From the NCBI GenBank assembly GCA_902796115.1, contig CADBNX010000542.1, positions 1 through 6,631 of the forward strand: DNA of 6,631 bases, given 5' to 3'. Shown in pieces: positions 1-6,140 of the stretch (position 1 is its first letter; every line of letters begins with the position of its first letter). The stretch comes from an uncultured Eubacteriales bacterium. Lineage in GTDB: Bacteria; Bacillota; Clostridia; Christensenellales; Aristaeellaceae. Made by a program: the position numbers and the translations under genes. The notes below the pieces were generated by a model. The model was not told where the DNA came from, ran no database searches, and was given only the letters and a program-made list of their open reading frames with translations.

Positions 1-195
1 AGGCCATTTTGAACCCGATTCACAATCGTTAAAGGGGTTCCGGGGTTCATCGTTACATTGTATCAAATAGGCGGACAAAATAGATTTAGTCGTGGGGAAA
101 CCATTCTGCTGGAAGGAGCCGCGAATAGGAGCTGCGTTAATGAAGCACGAGGCGCAGGATACAGGAATGGCGGGAAAAGATCGCGGAGCGCAGAA
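1..195. other. Non-coding stretch downstream of the transporter operon
   Basis: I see no supportable gene here. The short open frames on both strands have no recognisable domain, no convincing ribosome site and low-complexity translations. The far left is more AT-rich than the coding part. It holds a short direct repeat of GGGGTTC (35-41 and 43-49) and a small inverted repeat, CGATT with AATCG. The minus strand at the very edge reads GGGTTCAAAAT, which faintly resembles a tRNA T-loop, but no cloverleaf can be built. With 196-320, this makes a 320-bp gene-free region at the window edge. Confidence 0.6.
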
Positions 196-243
196 CAGCG
201 GGAGAATCTCTTTCCGTTTCCCGAAGAAAGCATTCTCCCGCTG
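196..243. repeat. Perfect 12-bp inverted repeat forming a long hairpin
   Basis: CAGCGGGAGAAT at 196-207 is perfectly complementary to ATTCTCCCGCTG at 232-243. Inside it, CTTTC (210-214) pairs with GAAAG (226-230), so most of the 48 nt can fold as one stem with a small internal loop. No T-run follows on either strand, so it is not a standard intrinsic terminator. It lies 18 bp beyond the terminator-like hairpin at 262-301, in the direction of operon transcription. It could protect an mRNA 3' end, act as a back-up termination element, or be a remnant of a small mobile repeat. The structure is seen; the role is unknown. Confidence 0.7.
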
Positions 244-261
244 CTGCCGTTCAAAAGTCAA

Positions 262-301
262 GCCGGAGGAGAGAATCAAAAACAGTTCTCTCCCATCCGG
301 C
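262..301 (-). terminator. Probable intrinsic terminator of the oxidoreductase-transporter operon
   Basis: The arms are 262-275 and 286-301. They pair as a 6-bp GC-rich base (GCCGGA with TCCGGC) and an 8-bp upper stem (GGAGAGAA with TTCTCTCC). A 2-nt bulge (294-295) separates these and the loop is about 10 nt. Read on the minus strand, the stem starts 19 nt after the binding-protein stop codon and is followed by TTGACTTTT, an imperfect T-tract. Position and stem strength favour a terminator. The broken T-tract means read-through into the second hairpin at 196-243 is possible. Confidence 0.6.
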
Positions 302-320
302 ATTCTTCCTGCCGAAGGGC

Positions 321-1808
321 TTATTTCCCCTGGCTTTCGGCGATGTGCGCCTGCATTTCCGCGATGTACTGATCGCCGCCCGCCTGATACCAGCCTTCCA
401 GGATCTCGTCCCAGTCGTCCACCGGGCGCGCGCCGGTGATGATCTTGGAAATTTCCGTTGCCATGTATTTGTTGTAGTCGATGAAGACCGGATCGTCGCT
501 GACAGCCGGCACAAAGCCGTAATCCAGCGAATCGACGCAGTTGTCCACGCATTTCTGGATGCGGCTGACGATCAGCTCGCGCAGTTCCTTATCCGTGTTG
601 ATGTGCACAAAGAAGCTCGCGTCCCCGAACCGGCGTCCGAAATTGCGGGATTTGATGCTGGAATCGTACTTGTCCGTCGCGACGCGCTCGCCGTCCACCC
701 AGTTCCAGGCGACGCCCTCCGGGCCGGACTGCGTTTCCCACCAGCCCTCGTCGCTGATCAGGTAATCCAGGAAGCCCAGGATCTTTTCGGGATGCTCCGC
801 CTGGCTGCTGATGGCCCACAGGCCCCAGGAGCCCGTGGAGAACATCGAGCCGCGGTAGTTTTCGATGTCTTCGCGGTTTTCCACGATGCCGTAGATATAG
901 CCGAGCTCATAATCGGGATTCAGGGCCTGGCCCTTGATGACGTCCGTGCTCATATGGCCGGCGAAGCGCTGGCACATGCCGGTGACGCCGCTGTCAAGAC
1001 GGTCGATCATCACGTTGGAACCGATGGTGGGCCAGTCCGGATCAAACAGTCCGTCCATCCAGAGCTTGTTGTTGAAAGCCAGGCAGCGCTTGTAATTGTC
1101 CGCGGTTTTGCTGTACTTGAGATCCATATATTCCCCGTCGTAATCCTGCCAGCCGATCAGGCCGAAGGTAAACTGGAATATGGGCGCGATGGTGCCGTAG
1201 TGGGTGAAACCGTAGGTGTCGTTCTGACCGTTGCCGTCCGGGTCCTTGAAGGTGAAGGCGTACAGAATGTCATACAGCTCGTCCGTGGTCAGGTAGCCGT
1301 CCTCCGGGAAGGGGATGCCCAGGTTGTCCAGCCAGTCCTTGCGGATGGCATATCCGTCCGCACGGTTGACCGTGGTGCGGGGCACGCCGTAGATCTGATC
1401 GTCTCCCAGGATCTTCAGTTCGTCGAATTCCGCGGCGTTCGTATACTGCAGCAGGTTCGGATAATCGGGCAGCAGGTCGTTCACCGCGATGTACAGGCCG
1501 TTCTTCACGGCTTCCTTGTAGGTGGGATCCTTGACGCCGTTGTTGTAGAGCACCAGGTCGTCATACTCGCCGCTGGCGATCATGATCTGCAGTGATTCCA
1601 CATACGCGGAAGTGGCGGGCAGGATCAGGTTGATTTTGATGTTCAGCTTCTCTTCCACGCCGGCGAGCCAGATCTTGTCGTTTTCCGTCAGATCGCCCAC
1701 ATTGGTGCGCAGCGAAAACTCATAGGGCGCTTCGTCGTCGGCATGGCCGAGACAGGCGATGGAAAGCGCCATCACCAGGATCAGGAACAGGGATACCGGT
1801 TTCTTCAT
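321..1808 (-). CDS. Extracellular solute-binding protein of a CUT1 carbohydrate ABC transporter (LipO/YtcQ type)
   Basis: This 495-residue protein is the likely extracytoplasmic substrate-capture subunit for the two permeases upstream. The ATG at 1808 is chosen because AAAGGAGG sits 7 nt upstream and the translation opens with a signal peptide: MKK, a hydrophobic run at about residues 5-18, then Cys19. The sequence LSIAC fits a relaxed lipobox, although Ser rather than Leu is at -3. Signal peptidase I cleavage after Ala23 (GHA|DD) is an alternative. The mature part is acidic and rich in Trp and Tyr, as expected for a sugar binder. It includes a DPDGNGQND loop (residues 189-197) resembling a calcium-binding loop, which recurs in this family, and a C-terminal half of the family type (HPEKILGFLDYLISDEGWW). 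Length is normal for the LipO-like group (roughly 480-560). Two cysteines, C420 and C424, are close together. The ligand cannot be deduced; the family takes up oligosaccharides, including pectin- and xylan-derived ones. Confidence 0.93.
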   Translation of the reverse strand: MKKPVSLFLILVMALSIACLGHADDEAPYEFSLRTNVGDLTENDKIWLAGVEEKLNIKINLILPATSAYVESLQIMIASGEYDDLVLYNNGVKDPTYKEAVKNGLYIAVNDLLPDYPNLLQYTNAAEFDELKILGDDQIYGVPRTTVNRADGYAIRKDWLDNLGIPFPEDGYLTTDELYDILYAFTFKDPDGNGQNDTYGFTHYGTIAPIFQFTFGLIGWQDYDGEYMDLKYSKTADNYKRCLAFNNKLWMDGLFDPDWPTIGSNVMIDRLDSGVTGMCQRFAGHMSTDVIKGQALNPDYELGYIYGIVENREDIENYRGSMFSTGSWGLWAISSQAEHPEKILGFLDYLISDEGWWETQSGPEGVAWNWVDGERVATDKYDSSIKSRNFGRRFGDASFFVHINTDKELRELIVSRIQKCVDNCVDSLDYGFVPAVSDDPVFIDYNKYMATEISKIITGARPVDDWDEILEGWYQAGGDQYIAEMQAHIAESQGK

Positions 1809-1828
1809 GGGAATACCTCCTTTTATTT

Positions 1829-1846
1829 TTAAGGTTTGCACCTTAA
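1829..1846 (-). promoter_or_regulatory. Intercistronic hairpin before the binding-protein gene
   Basis: In the 41-bp gap between the second permease stop and the binding-protein start, the minus strand reads TTAAGGT-GCAA-ACCTTAA. This is a perfect 7-bp stem closed by a GCAA (GNRA) tetraloop. An A-rich stretch and the AAAGGAGG ribosome site follow, so it is not an intrinsic terminator. By analogy with hairpins between genes of other sugar-transport operons, it may block 3' exonuclease decay or mark a processing site, giving more binding protein than permease. That role is inference. Confidence 0.55.
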
Positions 1847-1849
1847 GGA

Positions 1850-2767
1850 TCAGCCTTTGACGGCGCCGAGCATGACGCCCTTGGCGAAATAGCGCTGCAG
1901 GAACGGGTACACGCACATGATCGGGATGAGCACCACCAGCAGCGACGCGTACTGCAGGGAGATGGTGGGGATATTGGTATCCAGTTCCGCCAGGTTTCCC
2001 CCGGCCTCCAGCATGGCGGTATTCGCCGACAGGATGATTTCCCGCAGCACCAGCTGCACCGGCCACAGTTCGCGGTCCCGGATATAGACGATGCCGGCGA
2101 AATAGCTGTTCCACAGCCCCACCGCGCGGAACAGACCGATGGTTGCCATGATGGGCGCGGAAAGCGGAAGCACGATCCGGATCAGGATGCGCCACTCCGT
2201 GGCCCCGTCCACCTTCGCCGCTTCCAGCAGACTGTCCGGCATGCCGCGGAAGAAGTTGAGCATCAGGATCACGTTGTACGCGCCGACCGTGCCGGTGATG
2301 AACAGGGCCCAGATGGTGTTGTACAGTTTCAGATCGCGGATCAGGAGAAAATTGGGAATCGTGCCCGCGCTGATCATCATGGTGATGGTGATGAGCGTCA
2401 TGTAAACGGATTTTCCCTTCAGCTGGGGCCGTGACAGCGGGTAGGCGGTCAGTGCCGTCACCAGCAGGGTCAGCGCGGTTCCCGTTACGGTGATGAACAC
2501 CGTGTTGCCGTAGCAGCGCATGATGGACGGGTTCTGGAACACCATGCGGAACGCCGTAAAATCAAGCTCGCGGGGCAGGAACATCCAGGGTGTCTTCAGA
2601 TAGGCGCGGTAGGAGGACATCGACACCGAAATCAGATTCATCATCGGATAGATGACCGTGAGCGCAAAGAGCGTCACCACGCCGTAGCAGACGAAGGAGA
2701 TCGCGATGTCGTCCCAGCCCGCGCGGATCTTTTTCCGGGGAAGGGCGGAGCCTTCATGATTCACCAT
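1850..2767 (-). CDS. CUT1 ABC transporter permease, YtcP/AraQ type (second membrane subunit)
   Basis: This 305-residue inner-membrane protein forms the translocation pore together with the permease encoded immediately upstream. It has a short charged N-terminus, a first membrane helix at about residues 20-45, and several more hydrophobic segments. The cytoplasmic EAA loop that docks onto the ATPase is clear: EAAKVDG from Glu182 to Gly188, ending in the conserved LP at 200-201. The C-terminus FAKGVMLGAVKG is a hallmark of the YtcP group. The ATG at 2767 overlaps the end of the upstream gene by 7 bp (ATGGTGA). A GTG three bases on would give the classic 4-bp GTGA overlap. AGGGGGT lies about 8 nt before the ATG, so I prefer the ATG, and either way translation is probably coupled. 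An in-frame ATG further upstream (2824) lies within the previous gene and adds non-homologous residues, so I reject it. Confidence 0.95.
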   Translation of the reverse strand: MVNHEGSALPRKKIRAGWDDIAISFVCYGVVTLFALTVIYPMMNLISVSMSSYRAYLKTPWMFLPRELDFTAFRMVFQNPSIMRCYGNTVFITVTGTALTLLVTALTAYPLSRPQLKGKSVYMTLITITMMISAGTIPNFLLIRDLKLYNTIWALFITGTVGAYNVILMLNFFRGMPDSLLEAAKVDGATEWRILIRIVLPLSAPIMATIGLFRAVGLWNSYFAGIVYIRDRELWPVQLVLREIILSANTAMLEAGGNLAELDTNIPTISLQYASLLVVLIPIMCVYPFLQRYFAKGVMLGAVKG

Positions 2768-3702
2768 AAGCCGTACCCCCTGACCTTCCGGGACAGGGTA
2801 TTGGTGCCGAACAGCAGCACACACCCGACCAGCGAAGTAAACAGTCCCACGGCGGTGGAAAAGCTGTACCGCCCTTCCTTCAGGCCCACCGTGTACGAAT
2901 ACACCTCGAATACCTCCATCACATCGATGGTCATCGAATTCTGCAGCAGATAGATTTCCTCGAATCCGTTGCTCATCAGGGAACCGGTGCGCAGGATCAG
3001 CAGCACCACGATGGTGCTGGAGATGCAGGGGAGGGTGATATACCAGATCCTTTTCAGGCGGGAAGCGCCGTCGATCATGGCCGCTTCATACAGATTGGGA
3101 TCGATCGCGGTCATCGAGGCCATGTACACGATGGTGCCCCAGCCGGCCCCCTTCCAGATGTCCGCAAGCACCATCACGCCGCGGATGCGCGAGGCATCCG
3201 TCAGATAGGGGATGGGGATCTGCCCGGATGCGCGCCGGAAATAATTCAGGATACCCGTGGTGGGCGAAAGCAGGTTGTACAGAAGGCCCACCACGATGAC
3301 CCAGGACAGGAAATGCGGCAGGTAAAGGATGGTCTGCATGGTGCGCTTGTATTTCCGGGAGCGCATCTCATTGAGCATCAGCGCCAGCAGCAGCGGGGCC
3401 GGAAAACCGCAGACCATGCGCAGCAGGCTGATTTCCAGCGAATTGCGCAGCACGCGCCAGAAATCGCGCGATTTCCAGAGGTACTGAAACTGCTTCAGTC
3501 CCACCCAGGGGCTGTTCCAGATGCCCTTCACGATGCTGAAGTCCTTGAAGGCGATCGTGATGCCGTACATGGGAATATACCGGAAGACGATGAAAAACAG
3601 CATGCCCGGGATCAGGAACATGTGCAGCACCCAGTTGTTTTTCCAGTACGCGATCCTTCTTTTGCGCCTGATGTCCCGCAGGCGCAGCGTCTCGTCCCTC
3701 AT
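2761..3702 (-). CDS. CUT1 ABC transporter permease, LplB/YteP type (first membrane subunit)
   Basis: This 313-residue inner-membrane protein is the partner of the YtcP-like permease in a binding-protein-dependent sugar importer. A basic N-terminus (RRKRR) precedes the first membrane helix, which begins near residue 24 (NWVLHMFLIPG). It is followed by the family signature YIPMYGITIAFKDF and the later segment LYLPHFLSWVIVVGLLYNLLSP. The EAA loop runs from Glu206 (EAAMIDGAS) through Gly212 to Pro225, matching the consensus for coupling to the ATPase. The C-terminus NTLSRKVRGYGLW is typical of LplB-like proteins. The ATG at 3702 has AAGGGGG 6 nt upstream, and that ribosome site overlaps the stop codon of the oxidoreductase gene 11 bp away, so the two genes are tightly linked. 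No ATPase gene follows; a shared ATPase elsewhere in the genome is the usual arrangement. Confidence 0.96.
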   Translation of the reverse strand: MRDETLRLRDIRRKRRIAYWKNNWVLHMFLIPGMLFFIVFRYIPMYGITIAFKDFSIVKGIWNSPWVGLKQFQYLWKSRDFWRVLRNSLEISLLRMVCGFPAPLLLALMLNEMRSRKYKRTMQTILYLPHFLSWVIVVGLLYNLLSPTTGILNYFRRASGQIPIPYLTDASRIRGVMVLADIWKGAGWGTIVYMASMTAIDPNLYEAAMIDGASRLKRIWYITLPCISSTIVVLLILRTGSLMSNGFEEIYLLQNSMTIDVMEVFEVYSYTVGLKEGRYSFSTAVGLFTSLVGCVLLFGTNTLSRKVRGYGLW

Positions 3703-3713
3703 CGAATGCCCCC

Positions 3714-5927
3714 TTATGCTTCCGCACGGATCTCCTGCACCGCCACCTGTCCGCCGTGGTTCTTTTCAAACACAAAGCGGATGGAATCATAAAGCCCTTT
3801 TTCAAACTCCAGCCGGTTCAGCTTCTGGTGGTTGCCGTGCACTTCCTTCAGCAGCACTTCCCTGCCGTTCAGGATGCCGTACAGCTTATAATCGGTGGAG
3901 AGGTATTTCAGCAGCCGCCTGTCATAGAAGTAGATTTTCAGCGTGGTATCCACGGCAAAGGTGATGCGCACCCGGGACAGCTCCACGGGGTGATCCCAGG
4001 ACAGCGTCAGCGTGGGTTTTTCATCCCCCGGAGCCGAGAGCCACAGGTTCGGCTGCCAAAACGCCCGGTTGTAGCCGTTCACCACGTTCTGCGCACCATA
4101 GGGCTTCTGCTCCGGAGCGAAGCGGCAGCAGATGCAGTGCTCAAAATCCCGGTCATAACGCTCGTCCTGCATGCGCATCGTATCGTAATCCCACCAGGTT
4201 TTCACATCGTTCCTGCGGCGCCTGAACATCATGGCGGTCAACGGATAATCCGGTGCCCATGCAAAGCGCAGATGCTCGTCCGCCGTGAAATCGAAGAAAT
4301 AGTAGCTTCCCGGCGTCAGGGAGGAAACGGGGATGGCGGCTTCCCGGAACGTATCCGACGCGGGCACTTCCGTTTCGCCGCTCAGAACCAGCCGGTCGGG
4401 ACCGAAATGATAACCTTTGGCGGGCTGGTAGATCCGGTATCTGAGGGTGGTTTTCCGGTCGCACCGGCAGAGCAGCAGCAGCGAATCCGCCGACGCGGCC
4501 AGGGGCAGCACCAGGGCCGCCCCCTCCTCCGGGGATATGGTCTGCTCCGTCGGCGGTACGGCGAGAACCGCTTCCGAGGAGGCGCGCGCTTTCGCGCGAA
4601 GCGCCAGATCGCGCGGATCCTCGTTCTTCAGCCCCAGGATCAGCTGATCCTCGCGGAGCAGGCGCTGGCGCAGCTCGGTCAGATGGTTTTCGTAAACGCC
4701 GCGGGGCGTGGTGTCATACTGCCGGCACAGGACGGCGGCCATGCCTACGGCCTGCCCCAGGGTGGACAGCGTGGCCGCCACGCGGGTCGTGCCGAAGGCC
4801 ACGTGGCTGGTGGACATGCAGCGGCCGCACATGAACAGGTTTTTCACATTGCGGCTGTACCCGCAGCGGTAGGGGATCTGATAGGGGCCGCGCAGGAAAA
4901 TATGCCGGTTCACCAGATCGGTATCGAAAAAGCCGTGGATGGCGTGCAGATCGATGCTCCAGCCGCCGTGGCCCACGCCGTCCTCATACTCCCGGGCCTG
5001 CGCCACGTCGTTTTCGGTCAGGATCAGATCGCCGCACAGCCGGCGGTATTCCCGTACGCCGGGAATGACGGACACGTAATCCAGGTCATAGGTTTCAGCT
5101 TCCGGGTATTCCCCGCTGTTTTTGATGTAATTCCAGATGCCGTATACGAGGGCATGGTGATCGTCCATGATTTCTTCGCGCTGTTTCACCTGATCCTTGG
5201 CGCCGTCCCCCTCGTACCACCACTGCATGCCGAATTTGCCGTGGGGGATTTTGCGGAATTTCAGCGCACCCGAGGCCGCGATATCGGCGGCGTCATCCGG
5301 CGGGATAAAGCGGACCGGTTTGCCCGTATCGCGGGAGGTGAAGGTCAGGGTGCTCGGGATCACATAGGAATCCGCCTCGTCCGGCGCGATCTGCTCATGA
5401 AAAGTGGATTTCGCTTCGCGCCCGAGCATGTAATCGGCCCCCGCCAGCGCGCCGAGCGTGCCGTCCCCCGTATCGTCCGCGAAGAGCGGGGCGACGAAGG
5501 TATACCTTGTTTCGGTGGTGTTCTGCGTGCCGGACACCGAAAGGATTTTTCCGTTTCCGTCCGTGCGCACCTCATCGATGCAGGTGTTCAGGTACAGGTG
5601 CAGGTTTTTGCTTTCCCGGCGCAGGATGTCGCGGTACACGGCGTCGCGCAGGTAGCGGTTCAATTCCGGCGTGCGGTACGCGGATTCGATGCGGATCTCT
5701 TCCACGATGCCGCCTTCACGGGAATTCAGGTTCAGCGGAGCACAGTCCGGCGCGCCGCCGCAGGTGATGTTGATCTCCGCGCTGCAGTTGCCGCCCACGC
5801 AGCCCCGGTCGTTGATCAGCACCACGTCGATCCCCTCCCGGGCCGCCTGGATGGCGGCGCACATGCCGGGCATGCCGGCCCCGACCACTACCAGGTCGGT
5901 ATGAACGGTTTTCTCCTCAAACTGCAT
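3714..5927 (-). CDS. FAD-dependent oxidoreductase (PF12831-like) with a C-terminal beta-sandwich-like extension
   Basis: A 737-residue protein with no signal peptide, so it is probably cytoplasmic. The N-terminus carries an FAD-binding Rossmann fold: VVVGAGMPG at residues 13-21 (GxGxxG), then a second strand ending LINDRG near 37-42. Family signatures follow: VGGNCSAEI (44-52), DDTGDG (about 151-156) and GRCMSTSHVAFG (367-378 region), with GQAVGMAA after it to close the flavin site. The catalytic part ends near residue 430-450. The remaining ~290 residues look beta-rich. The last ~140, after H597-C-I-C-C, include NVVNGYNRAFWQPNLW and resemble galactose-binding/discoidin-like C-termini seen in some relatives. 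The family has no single known reaction, and many members are simply labelled FAD-dependent oxidoreductase. Oxidation of a sugar, glycoside or related hydroxy compound imported by the adjacent transporter is an inference from context. The ATG at 5927 has GGAGGG about 6 nt upstream. This is the first gene of the operon. Confidence 0.9.
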   Translation of the reverse strand: MQFEEKTVHTDLVVVGAGMPGMCAAIQAAREGIDVVLINDRGCVGGNCSAEINITCGGAPDCAPLNLNSREGGIVEEIRIESAYRTPELNRYLRDAVYRDILRRESKNLHLYLNTCIDEVRTDGNGKILSVSGTQNTTETRYTFVAPLFADDTGDGTLGALAGADYMLGREAKSTFHEQIAPDEADSYVIPSTLTFTSRDTGKPVRFIPPDDAADIAASGALKFRKIPHGKFGMQWWYEGDGAKDQVKQREEIMDDHHALVYGIWNYIKNSGEYPEAETYDLDYVSVIPGVREYRRLCGDLILTENDVAQAREYEDGVGHGGWSIDLHAIHGFFDTDLVNRHIFLRGPYQIPYRCGYSRNVKNLFMCGRCMSTSHVAFGTTRVAATLSTLGQAVGMAAVLCRQYDTTPRGVYENHLTELRQRLLREDQLILGLKNEDPRDLALRAKARASSEAVLAVPPTEQTISPEEGAALVLPLAASADSLLLLCRCDRKTTLRYRIYQPAKGYHFGPDRLVLSGETEVPASDTFREAAIPVSSLTPGSYYFFDFTADEHLRFAWAPDYPLTAMMFRRRRNDVKTWWDYDTMRMQDERYDRDFEHCICCRFAPEQKPYGAQNVVNGYNRAFWQPNLWLSAPGDEKPTLTLSWDHPVELSRVRITFAVDTTLKIYFYDRRLLKYLSTDYKLYGILNGREVLLKEVHGNHQKLNRLEFEKGLYDSIRFVFEKNHGGQVAVQEIRAEA

Positions 5928-5965
5928 ACATTTCCCTCCCGCCGTGTCTGAATAACGCTGGTTTT

Positions 5966-5995
5966 ATTATAAACAAGGAGGCATCCGATAAACAA
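5966..5995 (-). promoter_or_regulatory. Candidate promoter for the oxidoreductase-transporter operon
   Basis: On the minus strand, a perfect -10 box TATAAT (5971 down to 5966) lies 18 nt downstream of a weak -35 box TTGTTT (5995 down to 5990). Predicted initiation near 5959 would leave a leader of about 32 nt, which includes the GGAGGG ribosome site at 5934-5939. The weak -35 suggests a need for an activator. A weaker alternative -10, GATAAA (6010 down to 6005), would place the direct-repeat operator immediately upstream of its -35 region. Confidence 0.5.
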
Positions 5996-6012
5996 CCCGA
6001 CAGATTTATCCG

Positions 6013-6027
6013 TTTTTGCTTGTTTTT
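6013..6027. promoter_or_regulatory. Two T5 tracts in helical phase (possible curved DNA)
   Basis: TTTTT occurs at 6013-6017 and again at 6023-6027, exactly 10 bp apart, so the two runs face the same side of the helix. Phased A/T tracts bend DNA. These lie between the direct-repeat operator and the operon promoter, where a bend could bring bound regulator toward RNA polymerase. Only two tracts are present, so any bend is modest and the role is inferred. Confidence 0.35.
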
Positions 6028-6037
6028 CGCCACGGAA

Positions 6038-6078
6038 GGTGGATAATATTTACCTTTGGTGGACGGTTTCTACCTTTG
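6038..6078. promoter_or_regulatory. Operator-like direct repeat with a 20-bp period
   Basis: The pattern GGTGGA-N7-TACCTTTG occurs twice, at 6038-6058 and 6058-6078, sharing one G. All 14 defined positions match between copies while the seven-base spacers differ, as expected for a protein-binding site rather than a recent duplication. The 20-bp period is close to two helical turns, which suits side-by-side binding by a dimeric AraC-type regulator. The site lies between the two divergent genes. It ends 11 bp before the candidate -35 of the response-regulator gene and begins 42 bp upstream of the candidate operon -35. Binding by the adjacent regulator is inference. Confidence 0.6.
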
Positions 6079-6089
6079 CGGAAAGAGGC

Positions 6090-6118
6090 TTGCGCTTTAC
6101 GGGCAAATTTGTTATAAA
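6090..6118 (+). promoter_or_regulatory. Candidate promoter for the response-regulator gene
   Basis: A weak -35 box TTGCGC (6090-6095) is followed after 17 nt by a good -10 box TATAAA (6113-6118). Predicted initiation near 6125 would leave a very short leader of about 16 nt, just enough to include the GAGGTG ribosome site at 6129-6134. The operator-like repeat lies just upstream, a position compatible with autoregulation. Confidence 0.4.
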
Positions 6119-6140
6119 AAGAAGGAACGAGGTGAGGGGT

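Noticed and set aside
1..50. Possible tRNA on the minus strand at the left edge (GGGTTCAAAAT)
   Set aside because: Only a T-loop-like string is present. No anticodon arm or D arm can be formed from the sequence to its right.
58..86. Weak plus-strand promoter-like boxes (TTGTAT, 17 nt, TAGATT)
   Set aside because: Both boxes are poor matches and no gene follows on that strand.
58..372. Small plus-strand open frames over 58-439
   Set aside because: They overlap the hairpins and the 3' end of the binding-protein gene, with low-complexity translations and no supported start.
345..1595. A 416-codon open frame on the plus strand opposite the binding-protein gene
   Set aside because: Same GC-driven shadow effect. 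There is no ribosome site or recognisable domain, and the opposite strand encodes a full, well-formed binding protein.
1809..2195. N-terminal extension of the binding protein upstream of the ATG at 1808
   Set aside because: It would run through the second permease gene, is Arg/Gly/Ala-rich, and would bury the signal peptide and the AAAGGAGG ribosome site inside the protein.
4578..4620. GCGCGC-rich palindromic stretch inside the oxidoreductase gene
   Set aside because: It is explained by Ala/Arg codons (residues AKARA) at the junction between the catalytic part and the C-terminal part; nothing suggests a separate element.
3756..5951. A 731-codon open frame on the plus strand opposite the oxidoreductase gene
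   Set aside because: It mirrors the oxidoreductase in a high-GC region where stop codons are rare on the opposite strand. Its translation is rich in Val, Ala, Gln and His with no domain, while the minus-strand frame has clear FAD-binding motifs.
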